Positions 18,455 to 28,500 of a stretch of DNA of 64,000 nt are shown in pieces (position 1 is the first letter of the stretch; every line of letters begins with the position of its first letter). This DNA comes from Polynucleobacter nymphae. Lineage in GTDB: Bacteria > Pseudomonadota > Gammaproteobacteria > Burkholderiales > Burkholderiaceae. The notes under the pieces are model-generated. The model worked only from the letters and a program-made list of their open reading frames with translations. It had not been told where the DNA came from and did no database searches. Location: positions 186,001-250,000 of the forward strand of contig NZ_JACVPA010000001.1 of NCBI RefSeq assembly GCF_018882155.1. The letters run 5' to 3'. Both the position numbers and the translations under genes were made by a program.

Positions 18455-19813
18455 TTGAGCGATACAACTACCAACCCATCAGATAAAGTTTTGTATTGCT
18501 CCTTTTGCGGCAAGAGCCAGCATGAGGTTAAGAAGCTCATTGCTGGACCATCGGTATTTATTTGCGACGAGTGTATTGACCTTTGCACTGACATTATTCA
18601 AGAAGAAATTGCCAAGCTTCCTAAGGAAGAGGGCGTAGATTCTTTACCAACACCACATCAGATTAGAGAGAACCTCGATCAATACGTCATTGGACAGGGC
18701 CATGCCAAGAAGACCTTGGCAGTGGCTGTCTATAACCATTACAAGCGTTTGAAATATTTACCGAAGCCAAAAAAAGAGAAGCTTGATAAAGATGGCAAGC
18801 CGGTTGAAGCCGTTGATAAAAAGGAAGCTAAATTACCCGCTAAGGCAATGGTTGATGGTGTTGAATTAGCGAAGAGCAATATTTTGCTGATCGGACCTAC
18901 TGGCTCCGGTAAGACGCTCTTAGCGCAAACATTAGCACGCATGCTCGATGTGCCATTTGTGATGGCTGATGCAACTACTTTGACTGAAGCGGGCTATGTT
19001 GGTGAAGACGTTGAAAATATCATTCAAAAACTATTGCAAGCTTGCGACTACAACGTAGAAAAAGCACAGCGCGGTATTGTTTATATTGATGAGATCGATA
19101 AGATTTCACGCAAGTCTGATAATCCTTCGATTACTCGAGACGTTTCAGGCGAAGGCGTGCAGCAGGCTTTATTGAAGTTGGTTGAAGGCACTATGGCTTC
19201 TGTGCCACCACAGGGTGGTCGTAAACACCCTAACCAAGATTTCTTGCAAGTGGATACAACCAATATTTTGTTTATTTGTGGCGGCGCTTTCGATGGTCTT
19301 GAAAAAGTCATTCAACAACGTACGGCCAAAACTGGTATCGGGTTTAATGCATCAGTACCCGGAAAAGATGATCGAGGCATAAGCGATCTCTTGATTGAAG
19401 TGGAGCCTGAAGATTTAATTAAGTTTGGCTTAATTCCTGAATTGATTGGTCGCCTGCCAGTCGTAGCAACTTTAGTACAACTCGATGAAGAGGCTTTAAT
19501 CCAGATCCTCACCGAACCTAAAAATGCTCTAGTAAAGCAATATCAAGCCTTGCTGACGATGGAAGGCGCTGAGTTGGAAGTGCGCCATGCTGCATTAGCA
19601 GCTATTGCGAAGAAGGCAATTGCCCGTAAGACTGGTGCTCGTGGTCTGCGATCCATTCTTGAGGGGTCGCTAATGGATGTCATGTATGACTTGCCATCTC
19701 TTCAGAATGTTCAAAAGGTCGTTATTGATGACACTAGCATTGCTGAGGGTGGTAAGCCCTTGTTAGTCTACAAACAAGATCCTGAAAAGGCAGATTTAAG
19801 CAAAAAAGCTTAA
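18455..19813 (+). CDS. clpX: ClpX ATPase (ClpXP unfoldase) with a lysine-rich insertion
   Basis: AAA+ unfoldase that recognises tagged substrates and feeds ClpP. The N-terminal zinc-binding domain has Cys15, Cys18, Cys37 and Cys40. Walker A GPTGSGKT is at 147-154; the pore motif GYVG and the ClpP-contact loop with IGF are present. At 452 residues it is about 28 longer than E. coli ClpX, because a Lys/Asp/Pro-rich stretch (about residues 100-134) replaces the short linker before the AAA+ domain. The start is TTG 18455: clpP's stop at 18434-18436 is in the same frame and no ATG or GTG lies between. No strong ribosome-binding site is visible, so coupling to clpP is likely. Confidence 0.95.
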   Translation: MSDTTTNPSDKVLYCSFCGKSQHEVKKLIAGPSVFICDECIDLCTDIIQEEIAKLPKEEGVDSLPTPHQIRENLDQYVIGQGHAKKTLAVAVYNHYKRLKYLPKPKKEKLDKDGKPVEAVDKKEAKLPAKAMVDGVELAKSNILLIGPTGSGKTLLAQTLARMLDVPFVMADATTLTEAGYVGEDVENIIQKLLQACDYNVEKAQRGIVYIDEIDKISRKSDNPSITRDVSGEGVQQALLKLVEGTMASVPPQGGRKHPNQDFLQVDTTNILFICGGAFDGLEKVIQQRTAKTGIGFNASVPGKDDRGISDLLIEVEPEDLIKFGLIPELIGRLPVVATLVQLDEEALIQILTEPKNALVKQYQALLTMEGAELEVRHAALAAIAKKAIARKTGARGLRSILEGSLMDVMYDLPSLQNVQKVVIDDTSIAEGGKPLLVYKQDPEKADLSKKA

Positions 19814-19837
19814 TTTCTCAGGGTTTTCGCTATTTTT

Positions 19838-19859
19838 TGGGCTTTTTTGCCCATTTTTT
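19838..19859 (+). terminator. Probable intrinsic terminator after clpX
   Basis: A short stem TGGGC / GCCCA with a six-T loop is followed directly by A and TTTTTT. The stem is only 5 bp, so termination is probably partial. It separates clpX from the lon promoter region. Confidence 0.45.
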
Positions 19860-19871
19860 GCACTTTCCCCC

Positions 19872-19899
19872 CTTGTTTTTTCAAAAGAGCGGCCCATAT
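19872..19899 (+). promoter_or_regulatory. Sigma-32 (heat-shock) type promoter for lon
   Basis: CTTG (19872-19875, within CCCCTTGTTT) and GCCCATAT (19892-19899) resemble the RpoH consensus CTTGAAA / CCCCATnT with a usual 13-nt spacer (CTTGTTT counted as the -35). The second half of the -35 box is TTT instead of AAA. The site lies about 90 nt before lon, a classic heat-shock gene. Confidence 0.5.
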
Positions 19900-19991
19900 A
19901 GGTAGTATGCTACTCATGAATAAAGTCTCTATTTAGTGGTTTAGCACTTCTAGAGACTTTTGAGGATTGATTACTTTGGAGGATTTGCCCT

Positions 19992-22424
19992 ATGCCTGGC
20001 CACTTATTACTACCCTCTGAACCGATACAACTACCTTTACTCCCGCTGCGGGATGTAGTTGTCTTCCCTCATATGGTGATCCCTTTGTTTGTGGGTCGCC
20101 CTAAATCGATTAAGGCCCTAGAAGCCGCGATGGAAACCGGTAAAAATGTTCTTTTGGTAGCCCAAAAAACTGCCGCCAAAGATGAGCCGATTATTGAAGA
20201 TTTGTATGAGGTTGGCTGCATTGCCAATATCTTGCAAATGCTCAAACTCCCTGACGGCACCGTTAAGGTATTAGTTGAAGGTGTACAACGCGCAGAAGTT
20301 AGTCAAATTGAAGACAGCATGGGTTACTTCAATTGCGAAGCCACTCCAACTGAGATTGATGCAATTGATGCTCATGAAACTGAAGCGCTGCGCCGTGCCA
20401 TCATGGCCCAGTTTGATCAATATGTAAAACTGAATAAGAAAGTTCCTCAAGAGATTCTGTCTTCTCTCGGTGGCATCGATGACCCAAGCCGCCTGGCCGA
20501 TACGATCTGCGCTCATTTGCCAGTCAAGCTTGAGCAAAAGCAGCGCCTCCTTGAGATGACTGATGTAGTCCAGCGTTTAGAGAGTCTGTTAGCTGATCTC
20601 GAAAGTGAGATTGATATTTTGCAAGTAGAGAAACGCATTCGTGGACGCGTTAAACGTCAAATGGAAAAAAGTCAACGCGAGTACTACCTCAACGAACAAG
20701 TTAAAGCGATTCAAAAAGAATTGGGTGAGGGTGAAGAGGGTGCTGATCTTGAGGAGCTCGAGAAGCGCATCAAGGCTGCTCGTATGCCTAAAGAGGCTTT
20801 GAAAAAAGCTGAATCTGAGCTGAAAAAATTAAAGTTAATGTCACCGATGTCTGCTGAAGCTACAGTAATTCGAAACTATATTGATACATTGGTAAATCTT
20901 CCTTGGAAGAAAAAAACCAAGATCAATAATGATCTGACCAATGCTGAAAAGGTATTGGATGAAGATCATTATGGTTTGGATAAAGTCAAAGAACGTATCT
21001 TGGAGTATCTCGCAGTTCAGCAGCGTGTTGACCGCGTTAAGGCGCCGATTCTTTGTCTAGTCGGCCCTCCAGGAGTAGGTAAGACTTCATTAGGACAATC
21101 CATTGCACGTGCCACCAATCGGAAGTTTGTGCGGATGGCCTTAGGCGGCGTGCGTGATGAATCTGAGATTCGTGGTCATCGCCGTACTTATATTGGCTCA
21201 ATGCCAGGCAAGATTTTGTCTAGCCTTACCAAGGTTGGCGTACGCAATCCTTTATTCCTCTTGGATGAAGTAGATAAGATGGGTATGGATTTCCGGGGTG
21301 ATCCTGCCAGTGCCTTGTTAGAGGTATTAGATCCGGAGCAAAACCACACCTTCCAAGATCACTACGTTGAAGTTGACTTTGATCTTTCAGACGTGATGTT
21401 TGTTGCCACATCTAATTCTTTAAATATTCCTGGACCACTTTTAGATCGCCTTGAGATTATTCGCTTGGCGGGCTATACAGAGGATGAAAAAACCAGTATT
21501 GCAGTCAATTACCTCATACCAAAACAAATCAAGAACAATGGTTTAAAAAAGGATGAGCTCAAGATTGAAGAAAGCGCCGTTCGTAGCATCATTCGTTACT
21601 ACACCCGTGAAGCAGGCGTTCGTTCATTAGAAAGAGAACTTAGTAAGATCTGCCGTAAGGTAGTGAAGCTCTTGCTCTTGAAGAAAGAGGCTGCTCCGAT
21701 AGTAGTTAATGCCGATAATCTTGAGAAATTCTTATCTGTTCGGATGTATGACTTTGGGTTGGCTGCTAAAGAAAATCAAATTGGCCAAGTGACTGGTTTA
21801 GCTTGGACAGAGGTTGGTGGCGATCTTCTAACCATTGAAGCGGCAGTGATGCCAGGCAAAGGTGTTATTACTCGTACAGGCTCTATTGGTGATGTGATGA
21901 AAGAGTCGGTTGAAGCTGCTCGTACCGTGGTGCGTTCTAGATCAAAACGTCTTGGCATTACTGATGAGGCGTTTGAGAAGAAGGATATTCATATTCACTT
22001 CCCAGATGGCGCAACTCCAAAAGATGGTCCTTCTGCTGGTATTGCCATTACGACTGCTTTGGTTTCTGTTTTCACAGGTATTCCAATTCGCTCAGATGTT
22101 GCAATGACTGGTGAGATCACTTTACGCGGTGAGGTACTGCCCATTGGCGGATTGAAAGAGAAGCTCTTGGCAGCCCATCGTGGCGGCATCAAGTTGGCAT
22201 TAATACCAGAAGAGAACGTCAAGGACTTAATTGATATTCCCGATAACGTGAAGAATGCAATTGAAATTATTCCTGTGCGTTGGATTGATAAGGTATTAGA
22301 GCTTGCATTAGAGCGTATGCCAGAAGCATTGCCAGACCCAACCCCCGAAGAGCTTGCTAAAAAAGCATCGGAAGCTAGCAAAGCCAACGAGAAAGTATCT
22401 TCAGGAGAGGTTCTCAAGCACTGA
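19992..22424 (+). CDS. lon: ATP-dependent protease Lon (LonA)
   Basis: Degrades misfolded and regulatory proteins in the cytoplasm. It has 810 residues. Order: N-terminal LON substrate domain (1-about 205), coiled coil (about 205-285), AAA+ module with Walker A GPPGVGKT at 358-365 and Walker B FLLDEVDKM, then the protease domain with catalytic Ser681 (DGPSAGIA) and Lys724 (GGLKEKLLA). GGAGG lies about 10 nt before the ATG. The upstream 178-nt gap holds a terminator and a sigma-32-like promoter, so heat induction is expected. Confidence 0.97.
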   Translation: MPGHLLLPSEPIQLPLLPLRDVVVFPHMVIPLFVGRPKSIKALEAAMETGKNVLLVAQKTAAKDEPIIEDLYEVGCIANILQMLKLPDGTVKVLVEGVQRAEVSQIEDSMGYFNCEATPTEIDAIDAHETEALRRAIMAQFDQYVKLNKKVPQEILSSLGGIDDPSRLADTICAHLPVKLEQKQRLLEMTDVVQRLESLLADLESEIDILQVEKRIRGRVKRQMEKSQREYYLNEQVKAIQKELGEGEEGADLEELEKRIKAARMPKEALKKAESELKKLKLMSPMSAEATVIRNYIDTLVNLPWKKKTKINNDLTNAEKVLDEDHYGLDKVKERILEYLAVQQRVDRVKAPILCLVGPPGVGKTSLGQSIARATNRKFVRMALGGVRDESEIRGHRRTYIGSMPGKILSSLTKVGVRNPLFLLDEVDKMGMDFRGDPASALLEVLDPEQNHTFQDHYVEVDFDLSDVMFVATSNSLNIPGPLLDRLEIIRLAGYTEDEKTSIAVNYLIPKQIKNNGLKKDELKIEESAVRSIIRYYTREAGVRSLERELSKICRKVVKLLLLKKEAAPIVVNADNLEKFLSVRMYDFGLAAKENQIGQVTGLAWTEVGGDLLTIEAAVMPGKGVITRTGSIGDVMKESVEAARTVVRSRSKRLGITDEAFEKKDIHIHFPDGATPKDGPSAGIAITTALVSVFTGIPIRSDVAMTGEITLRGEVLPIGGLKEKLLAAHRGGIKLALIPEENVKDLIDIPDNVKNAIEIIPVRWIDKVLELALERMPEALPDPTPEELAKKASEASKANEKVSSGEVLKH

Positions 22425-22529
22425 ACATAGCCAGGTTTTCCGTCTTTTCCACCGCTTTATTTAAGGGTTGAATTGACGGGAAACGCGTGTTTTTGGGTAC
22501 TTAGGTTACAATTTCACCTGTAATGTTTG

Positions 22530-22605
22530 GGGCGCTTAGCTCAGTTGGTAGAGCGTCTGCCTTACACGCAGAATGTCGGCGGTTCGAGCCCGTCAGCGCC
22601 CACCA
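22530..22605 (+). tRNA. tRNA-Val (anticodon UAC)
   Basis: 76 nt including the CCA end. Acceptor arms GGGCGCT and AGCGCCC pair fully. The anticodon stem-loop CTGCC-TTACACG-region reads TAC. Standard D- and T-arms (TTCGAGC) are present. Lies between lon and ppiD. Confidence 0.96.
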
Positions 22606-22706
22606 AATGTTTACTCCTTCTTAGCCTGTTTCAAGGCGTTCAAGCTCCTAGATCCTATCGCCTAGTACACTCCCATAGTTGATATTTATTACTAGCGAAC
22701 TTATTC

Positions 22707-24170
22707 ATGTTTGATACCGTCCGTAAACACCAAAAGCTTATGCAGCTCGTATTGATGCTGTTTATTGTTCCGTCGTTTGCCTTTTTTGGAATTTCTAGTT
22801 ATTCGAGCTTCATGGATAAAGAAACCGACTTGGTGAAAATTAATGGTAAACCCATTACTGCGCAGGAAGTTGACAATGCAGCCAAGCGTCAAGCCGAACG
22901 TGTTGGTGGTAATCCACAGATTGCACAAAGCCTTCAATTTAGACAGGCGATTTTGAATGAGTTGCTACAACAACGCATTCTTGGTTTTGCTGTTAACGAT
23001 TTACGTCTACAAGTTTCAGAACAAGCGTTGATTAAAAATCTGCAGGGAATTCCTCAAATCCGTGCGCTATATCGCCAAGATGGCACTTTTGATAATGAGC
23101 GCTTCAAGCAATTGTTAGCGAACAATGGATTGACTATTGAGCAGTTCGATGCGAGTCAGGCATTTGATCTCAAAATAGGTCAGTTAGTGAATTCTGTTGC
23201 TCGTACTGAATTATCTAGCCCAAAACTTTCAGAGATTATTTCTACGCTCTATGAGACAGAGCGTCAGGTACAGGCTTTGCCATTTGAGGCTAAAAGTTTC
23301 TTATCTAAGGTAAATCCAACACCCGAAGAACTACAAGCTTTTTATCAGGCCAATGCCAAACTTTTCGAAAGTCCAGAGTTTGTTGACGTTGAGTACATTG
23401 TTCTTAAGGCTGAGCCTAAAGAGGATGCAAAAGTCTTTAGCGAAAAGGCTGACCAATTTGCCAATATGACTTATGACCAGTCCGACAGCTTGAAACCCGC
23501 TGCTGATAAGTTAAAGCTGAGTATTCAGAGTCAAAAGGGCGTAACACGTTCAGGTCCAAGTGGTGTATCAAGAGACCACCCTCTAGCTAACCCAAAGATA
23601 ATCCAATCTCTCTTTGGTGATGAGGCCGTGAAAAATAAACGTAATATTGAGGCAGTACAAATCTCACCCGGAGTATTTGTATCGGCAAGAGTAGTGATTT
23701 TTCATCCCGCTCAGACATTACCGTTTGTAGATGTTGCTGCTGAAGTGAAGCGTCAAGTAAGCCAACGTGCTGCAGAAAAGTTAGCTATAGCGGCTGCAGC
23801 TGAGCGCTATACAGAACTTCAAAAAGATCCAAAGAGCGCTTCTGGTTTCGGTAGTGCAGTTTGGGTTTCTCGCAATAAGCCAGCAAATCTTATTGGCAAG
23901 GCCTTGGATGATGTGATGTCAGTGAGCCAGGAAAAATTACCTGCTTATGTGCAAGTTGATAATCCAGGTGTTGGTACTACCTTGTATCGAGTGGATCAGG
24001 TTCGTCAACCTACTGGTGTAGATGCAAAAGTACACAAAGCCCAGTCTGTGCAGATACAAGCGCTAGCAGCTCAAGCCGAGTTTGCAGGCTTTATGGCGTA
24101 TTGGCGAGATAGTGCCAAGGTCAAGACTATTAATTCATTAAAACCACCCTCAACAGGTGCTGGTAGCTAA
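22707..24170 (+). CDS. ppiD: PpiD-like periplasmic chaperone (SurA_N type) lacking a parvulin domain
   Basis: Membrane-anchored folding factor at the Sec translocon. One N-terminal transmembrane helix (about residues 13-31, LVLMLFIVPSFAFFG) is followed by a SurA-like N-terminal chaperone domain (about 40-200). In the proteobacterial homologues I know, a PpiC/parvulin domain follows VEYIVL. Here that domain is absent: FVDVEYIVLKAEP runs almost directly into the C-terminal chaperone segment (ANMTYDQSDSLKPAADKLKL). No GGDLG or GYHII parvulin motif exists in the protein. At 487 residues it is about 130 shorter than full-length PpiD. Position after lon matches E. coli (lon-hupB-ppiD, without hupB). 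Confidence 0.88.
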   Translation: MFDTVRKHQKLMQLVLMLFIVPSFAFFGISSYSSFMDKETDLVKINGKPITAQEVDNAAKRQAERVGGNPQIAQSLQFRQAILNELLQQRILGFAVNDLRLQVSEQALIKNLQGIPQIRALYRQDGTFDNERFKQLLANNGLTIEQFDASQAFDLKIGQLVNSVARTELSSPKLSEIISTLYETERQVQALPFEAKSFLSKVNPTPEELQAFYQANAKLFESPEFVDVEYIVLKAEPKEDAKVFSEKADQFANMTYDQSDSLKPAADKLKLSIQSQKGVTRSGPSGVSRDHPLANPKIIQSLFGDEAVKNKRNIEAVQISPGVFVSARVVIFHPAQTLPFVDVAAEVKRQVSQRAAEKLAIAAAAERYTELQKDPKSASGFGSAVWVSRNKPANLIGKALDDVMSVSQEKLPAYVQVDNPGVGTTLYRVDQVRQPTGVDAKVHKAQSVQIQALAAQAEFAGFMAYWRDSAKVKTINSLKPPSTGAGS

Positions 24171-24171
24171 T

Positions 24172-24834
24172 CTATTTGTTACTGTTGAGAAGTGATTGAT
24201 ATGGGGCCATAGCGCCCCATACGTTTTTGTAAAGAATGATTTGGGCCTTTTCATTGGGATGGATATTATCCGACTGAAATAGACTTGGATTGCTTGCTAC
24301 TCCTGCCATAAAAAACGGTACTAACTCAATTTGCTCCTGGGTTGCCAATTTCAGATAAAGATCTTTAAACTTCTTTGTATAGTCTTGACCGTAATTGGGC
24401 GGAATTTGCATGCCAAATAGCAAAACTTTAGCGCCTGATTTTTTGCTCAGCTGAATCATCTGGCTTAAATTCTTTTCAGTCTCATCAATAGACAGGCCTC
24501 TCAAGGCGTCATTCGCTCCCAGTTCGAGCATCACAATACCAGGCTTCTTTTGCGCCAGTAGGGCGGTAAATCGTGTGAGTCCGCCAGCGCTAGTTTCTCC
24601 GCTGATGCTAGCGTTGAAAACCGTCCATTGACTACCTTGTTTTTGTAGTTGCCCTTCAAGTAGCTTGGCCCAACCAGAACCTCTTGAGATGCCGTATTCA
24701 GCCGAGAGGCTGTCGCCCATTACTAAAATAGTCGAATTTGAGCTGGCTGATGTGACAAAAGAAATTAACAGGCAAAATAAGCCTATTGCAATTGCTTTTT
24801 TTGTTACAAAGGTCGACAGATTATTTTGATTCAT
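24172..24834 (-). CDS. tesA: TesA-like arylesterase / lysophospholipase (SGNH hydrolase)
   Basis: Periplasmic GDSL-family esterase. It has 220 residues with a signal peptide (hydrophobic residues about 14-30). Block I is VMGDSLSAEYG with nucleophile Ser42; block III is GANDALRG; block V is DNIHPNEKAQ with the Asp and His of the triad. Ends 1 nt from the ppiD stop (tail to tail). Divergent from the YbbA-like ATPase with about 50 nt between starts, as in the E. coli tesA/ybbA pair. Confidence 0.9.
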   Translation of the reverse strand: MNQNNLSTFVTKKAIAIGLFCLLISFVTSASSNSTILVMGDSLSAEYGISRGSGWAKLLEGQLQKQGSQWTVFNASISGETSAGGLTRFTALLAQKKPGIVMLELGANDALRGLSIDETEKNLSQMIQLSKKSGAKVLLFGMQIPPNYGQDYTKKFKDLYLKLATQEQIELVPFFMAGVASNPSLFQSDNIHPNEKAQIILYKNVWGAMAPYQSLLNSNK

Positions 24835-24884
24835 TTATTCCACTACTTTAAGGCTATGAACCCTTTGTACCGGTTTTTTTCATT

Positions 24885-25559
24885 ATGAGCGCCGCAGAAA
24901 CAGTCCTTAGTGCAAATCATCTAGGTAAGTCCGTTCTTTCGAGTGATGGTGTTCTGACTATTTTGCACGACATTTGCTTTGAGTTGAAACCTGGTGAAAG
25001 TGTAGCGATCACCGGTAGCTCTGGCTCAGGTAAAAGTACTTTGCTAGGGCTCTTGGCTGGTTTAGATCTACCAAGCGAGGGTAGCATCACTCTCATGGGG
25101 CAGGACCTTACCGCCCTTGATGAGGATGGGAGGGCAAAACTTCGAGGGTTGCAGGTTGGCTTTGTATTCCAGTCTTTCCAATTACTCCCCCATCTCACTG
25201 CATTAGAAAATGTCATGCTTCCAGCAGAGTTGGCTGGTATTGGTAATGCCAAGGAAGAGGCTATGTCTTGGCTAGAGCGGGTTGGTCTTAGTGAGCGCTT
25301 TGACCATTTTCCTAAGACCCTTTCAGGAGGAGAGCAGCAGCGCGTAGCTTTGGCTCGCGCCTTCATTACTAAACCAGCTATCCTCTTTGCTGATGAGCCT
25401 ACCGGGAGCCTAGATGAAGCAAGCGGTAATCGGGTAATAGAGCTTCTTTTTGAGCTGAATCAGGCCAATCATTCCACCCTTGTACTGGTCACCCATGATC
25501 CAGCCTTGGCCGGTCGGTGCCAGCGCCAATTACACCTCCAGGGCGGACGCTTACTGTAG
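24885..25559 (+). CDS. ABC transporter ATP-binding protein (YbbA/LolD-like)
   Basis: Cytoplasmic ATPase of a MacB/LolD-type ABC complex. It has 224 residues. Walker A GSSGSGKS at about 44-51, Q-loop FVFQSFQLLP, signature LSGGEQQRVALARAF and Walker B ILFADEPTGSLDE are intact. In E. coli ybbA is followed by the large permease ybbP; here purL follows 21 nt later and no permease is in the window. The membrane partner must be encoded elsewhere, or this ATPase serves another permease. E. coli gene order with tesA supports a YbbA assignment. Confidence 0.87.
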   Translation: MSAAETVLSANHLGKSVLSSDGVLTILHDICFELKPGESVAITGSSGSGKSTLLGLLAGLDLPSEGSITLMGQDLTALDEDGRAKLRGLQVGFVFQSFQLLPHLTALENVMLPAELAGIGNAKEEAMSWLERVGLSERFDHFPKTLSGGEQQRVALARAFITKPAILFADEPTGSLDEASGNRVIELLFELNQANHSTLVLVTHDPALAGRCQRQLHLQGGRLL

Positions 25560-25568
25560 GCAAAACCT

Positions 25569-25574
25569 TATAAT
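25569..25574 (+). promoter_or_regulatory. Perfect -10 box next to the purL start codon
   Basis: TATAAT ends 6 nt before ATG 25581, so transcription would begin at or near the ATG. No convincing -35 hexamer lies 16-18 nt upstream, and the CTAGGG between box and ATG gives only a poor ribosome-binding site. Confidence 0.4.
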
Positions 25575-25580
25575 CTAGGG

Positions 25581-28500
25581 ATGTCTTTTTTCCATTTTTT
25601 ACCTGGCGCGAACGCGCTTTCATCATTCCGCCAACAGCGTCTTTTAGCCTCCTTAGCAGCCCAAGGTATCGAGCTAAATTCGATGGAGGCGCAATATCTT
25701 CACTTCATTTGGTCTGAAAAAGCATTAAGCCCTCAAGATCAGGAAGTGCTTGCTAGTCTGTTAACTTACGGTCAACCGTTTACTGGCACTAATTCTAAAC
25801 AGGGCGCTGTAGTCATTCCCCGCCTGGGAACAGTTTCTCCATGGGCTAGCAAAGCAACTGATATTGCTCGGCAATGTGGATTGAATGTATTGCGTATTGA
25901 ACGTGGTGCACGGTTCTCGTGGAAAGCCAAAAAAACATTAAGCGCAGCACAGGAAAAAATTGTGTTGGCTGCAGTTCATGATCGTATGACAGAAGCCATC
26001 ATTCAATCGGCGGATGAGGCTAATGCCCTGTATCAAACCCTCGAAGATCGTCCTTTAAGTCGGATTGTAGTGTTAGAGCAAGGTAGGGCGGCGCTAGACA
26101 AGGCCAATCAAGAGCTCGGTTTAGCCCTTTCTGATGATGAAGTTGATTATTTAACAGAAAATTTCATACGGCTAAAGCGTAACCCAAGCGATGTAGAGCT
26201 CATTATGTTTGCGCAAGCCAATAGTGAGCATTGCCGCCATAAGATTTTTAATTCAAGCTGGACAATTGATGGCGATGATCAAGAGCGTTCATTGTTTGCC
26301 ATGATTCGCAATACCCATCAACTGCACCCAGAAGGAACCATTGTTGCGTATTCTGATAATTCCGCTGTGATGGTCGGTTGTGAATCAGAGACCTGGGTTC
26401 CGCAGGGTGATGATCACCGTTATGAAAAAGATACCCGTTTAGTGCATACCTTAATGAAGGTAGAAACTCATAACCACCCCACTGCAATTGCACCATTTCC
26501 AGGAGCCTCTACTGGTGCTGGAGGCGAGCTTCGTGATGAAGGTGCTACTGGGGTTGGTGGCCGTCCTAAGGCAGGCTTAACTGGCTTCTCGGTCTCTAAT
26601 TTGAACATCCCTGGAACAGACCTTCCTTGGGAAAATGAAAAGTATGGCAAACCTGAGCGCATAGCAACACCATTGCAGATCATGATTGATGGACCATTAG
26701 GCGGCGCCGCCTTTAATAATGAATTTGGCCGTCCGATTTTGGGTGGCTACTTCCGCGTATTTGAACAAACCCTTGAGGGCACACGTCGGGGTTATCACAA
26801 GCCCATCATGATCGCTGGCGGTATCGGTAGCATTGATTCCATTCATACTGCGAAGAAAGCAATTCAGGCAGGGCATTTATTAGTTCAACTTGGTGGTCCT
26901 GGTATGCGGATTGGCATGGGTGGCGCTACCGGTAGTTCAGTTGCTACCGGAACCAATACTGCAGATTTAGATTTTGACTCTGTACAACGCGGCAATCCAG
27001 AAATGGAGCGTCGTGCACAAGAGGTTATTAATGCCTGTCGTGCTATGGGGCAAAAAAATCCAATCGTTTCGATTCATGACGTTGGTGCCGGCGGCTTATC
27101 CAATGCCTTCCCTGAGTTAGCTGATGGTGCAGGCTTGGGTGCAAAATTTAAATTACGCAGCGTGCCTCTTGAAGAGAGCGGCATGAGCCCTGCGGAGATC
27201 TGGTGCAACGAGTCTCAAGAACGCTATGTCTTGGCGATTGAAGCAAAAGATTTAGCGCTTTTTAAATCCCTTTGTGAGCGTGAGCGTTGCCCATTCGCTG
27301 TAGTCGGCGAGGCCACAACAGAGCGCCAATTACAGCTGAGCGATTCTAAACAGAGTTTAGGTGCTGATGCAGCCATGCCAATTGATATGCCAATGGAAGT
27401 CCTGCTTGGTAAACCTCCACGCATGCATCGTGATGTTCAACGGGTAGCTCAGCAATTTAACGAACTGAATGTCACTGATGCTGATCTTGCTCAGTCAATT
27501 GCTTGGGTGCTACAACAACCCACCGTTGCTAGCAAATCATTCTTGATAACCATTGGCGACAGAACGGTCGGCGGCTTAAATGCCCGCGATCAATTTGTTG
27601 GTCCATGGCAAGTGCCGGTAGCGGATTGTGCTGTCACCTTAATGGATTACAAAGGCTATCGCGGTGAAGTCATGAGCATGGGGGAAAGAACTCCCTTAGC
27701 AGTGATTGATGCTCCCGCAGCAGCTCGGATGGCTGTTGGCGAGGCCATTACCAATCTACTAGCTGCCGATATTCATCATTTAGGAGATGTTAAGTTATCT
27801 GCAAACTGGATGGCTGCCTGCGGCTCTCCAGGTGAGGATGCCAAACTTTATGAATCTGTTAAGGCAGTTGGCATGGAATTGTGTCCTGCTTTAGAAATTT
27901 CAATACCCGTTGGTAAAGATTCTTTATCGATGGCAACAGCCTGGCAAGATGCAGGGCAAGATAAAAAAGTTGTGGCGCCTGTTTCCTTAATTATTTCAGC
28001 ATTTGCATCTGTGCAAGATGTCCGTAAAACTCTGACTCCGCAGTTAAAGCTTAAAGAGCACGATGGAGTAGTGTTAGACACTGAGTTAATTCTGATTGAT
28101 CTTGGTCGTGGCAAAAACCGTATGGCTGGCAGTATTCTGGCCCAAGTCTTGAATCAATCCGGAAAGATTGCACCAAATCTAGATCACCCGGAAGATCTGA
28201 AAAATTTAGCTGCAGCCATCATTGAGCTTCGTAAAGAAAACAAGCTCTTGGCTTATCACGATCGCTCTGATGGTGGATTATTGGCTTGTATTGCTGAAAT
28301 GGCATTTTCATCTCATTGCGGTGTCTCCATCAATGTTGACATGATTGCAGTCGACGCTAGCCAAGAGCCGGACTATGGTGATGCAAAGAACTGGGCGGAG
28401 CAGGTTTCTGGTCGCCGTCATGAGCAAACCATGCGCGCATTATTTAGTGAAGAGCTTGGCGCAGTTATTCAGGTGCGTAAAGCAGATCGAGATGCAGTCT

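Noticed and set aside
21995..22417. 140-codon antisense ORF inside lon
   Set aside because: Shadow of the Lon protease domain; Ser/Pro/Ile-rich composition typical of reverse-frame reading.
24917..25366. 149-codon antisense ORF inside the YbbA-like gene
   Set aside because: Lies wholly opposite a conserved ABC ATPase; composition is a shadow and no family is recognised.
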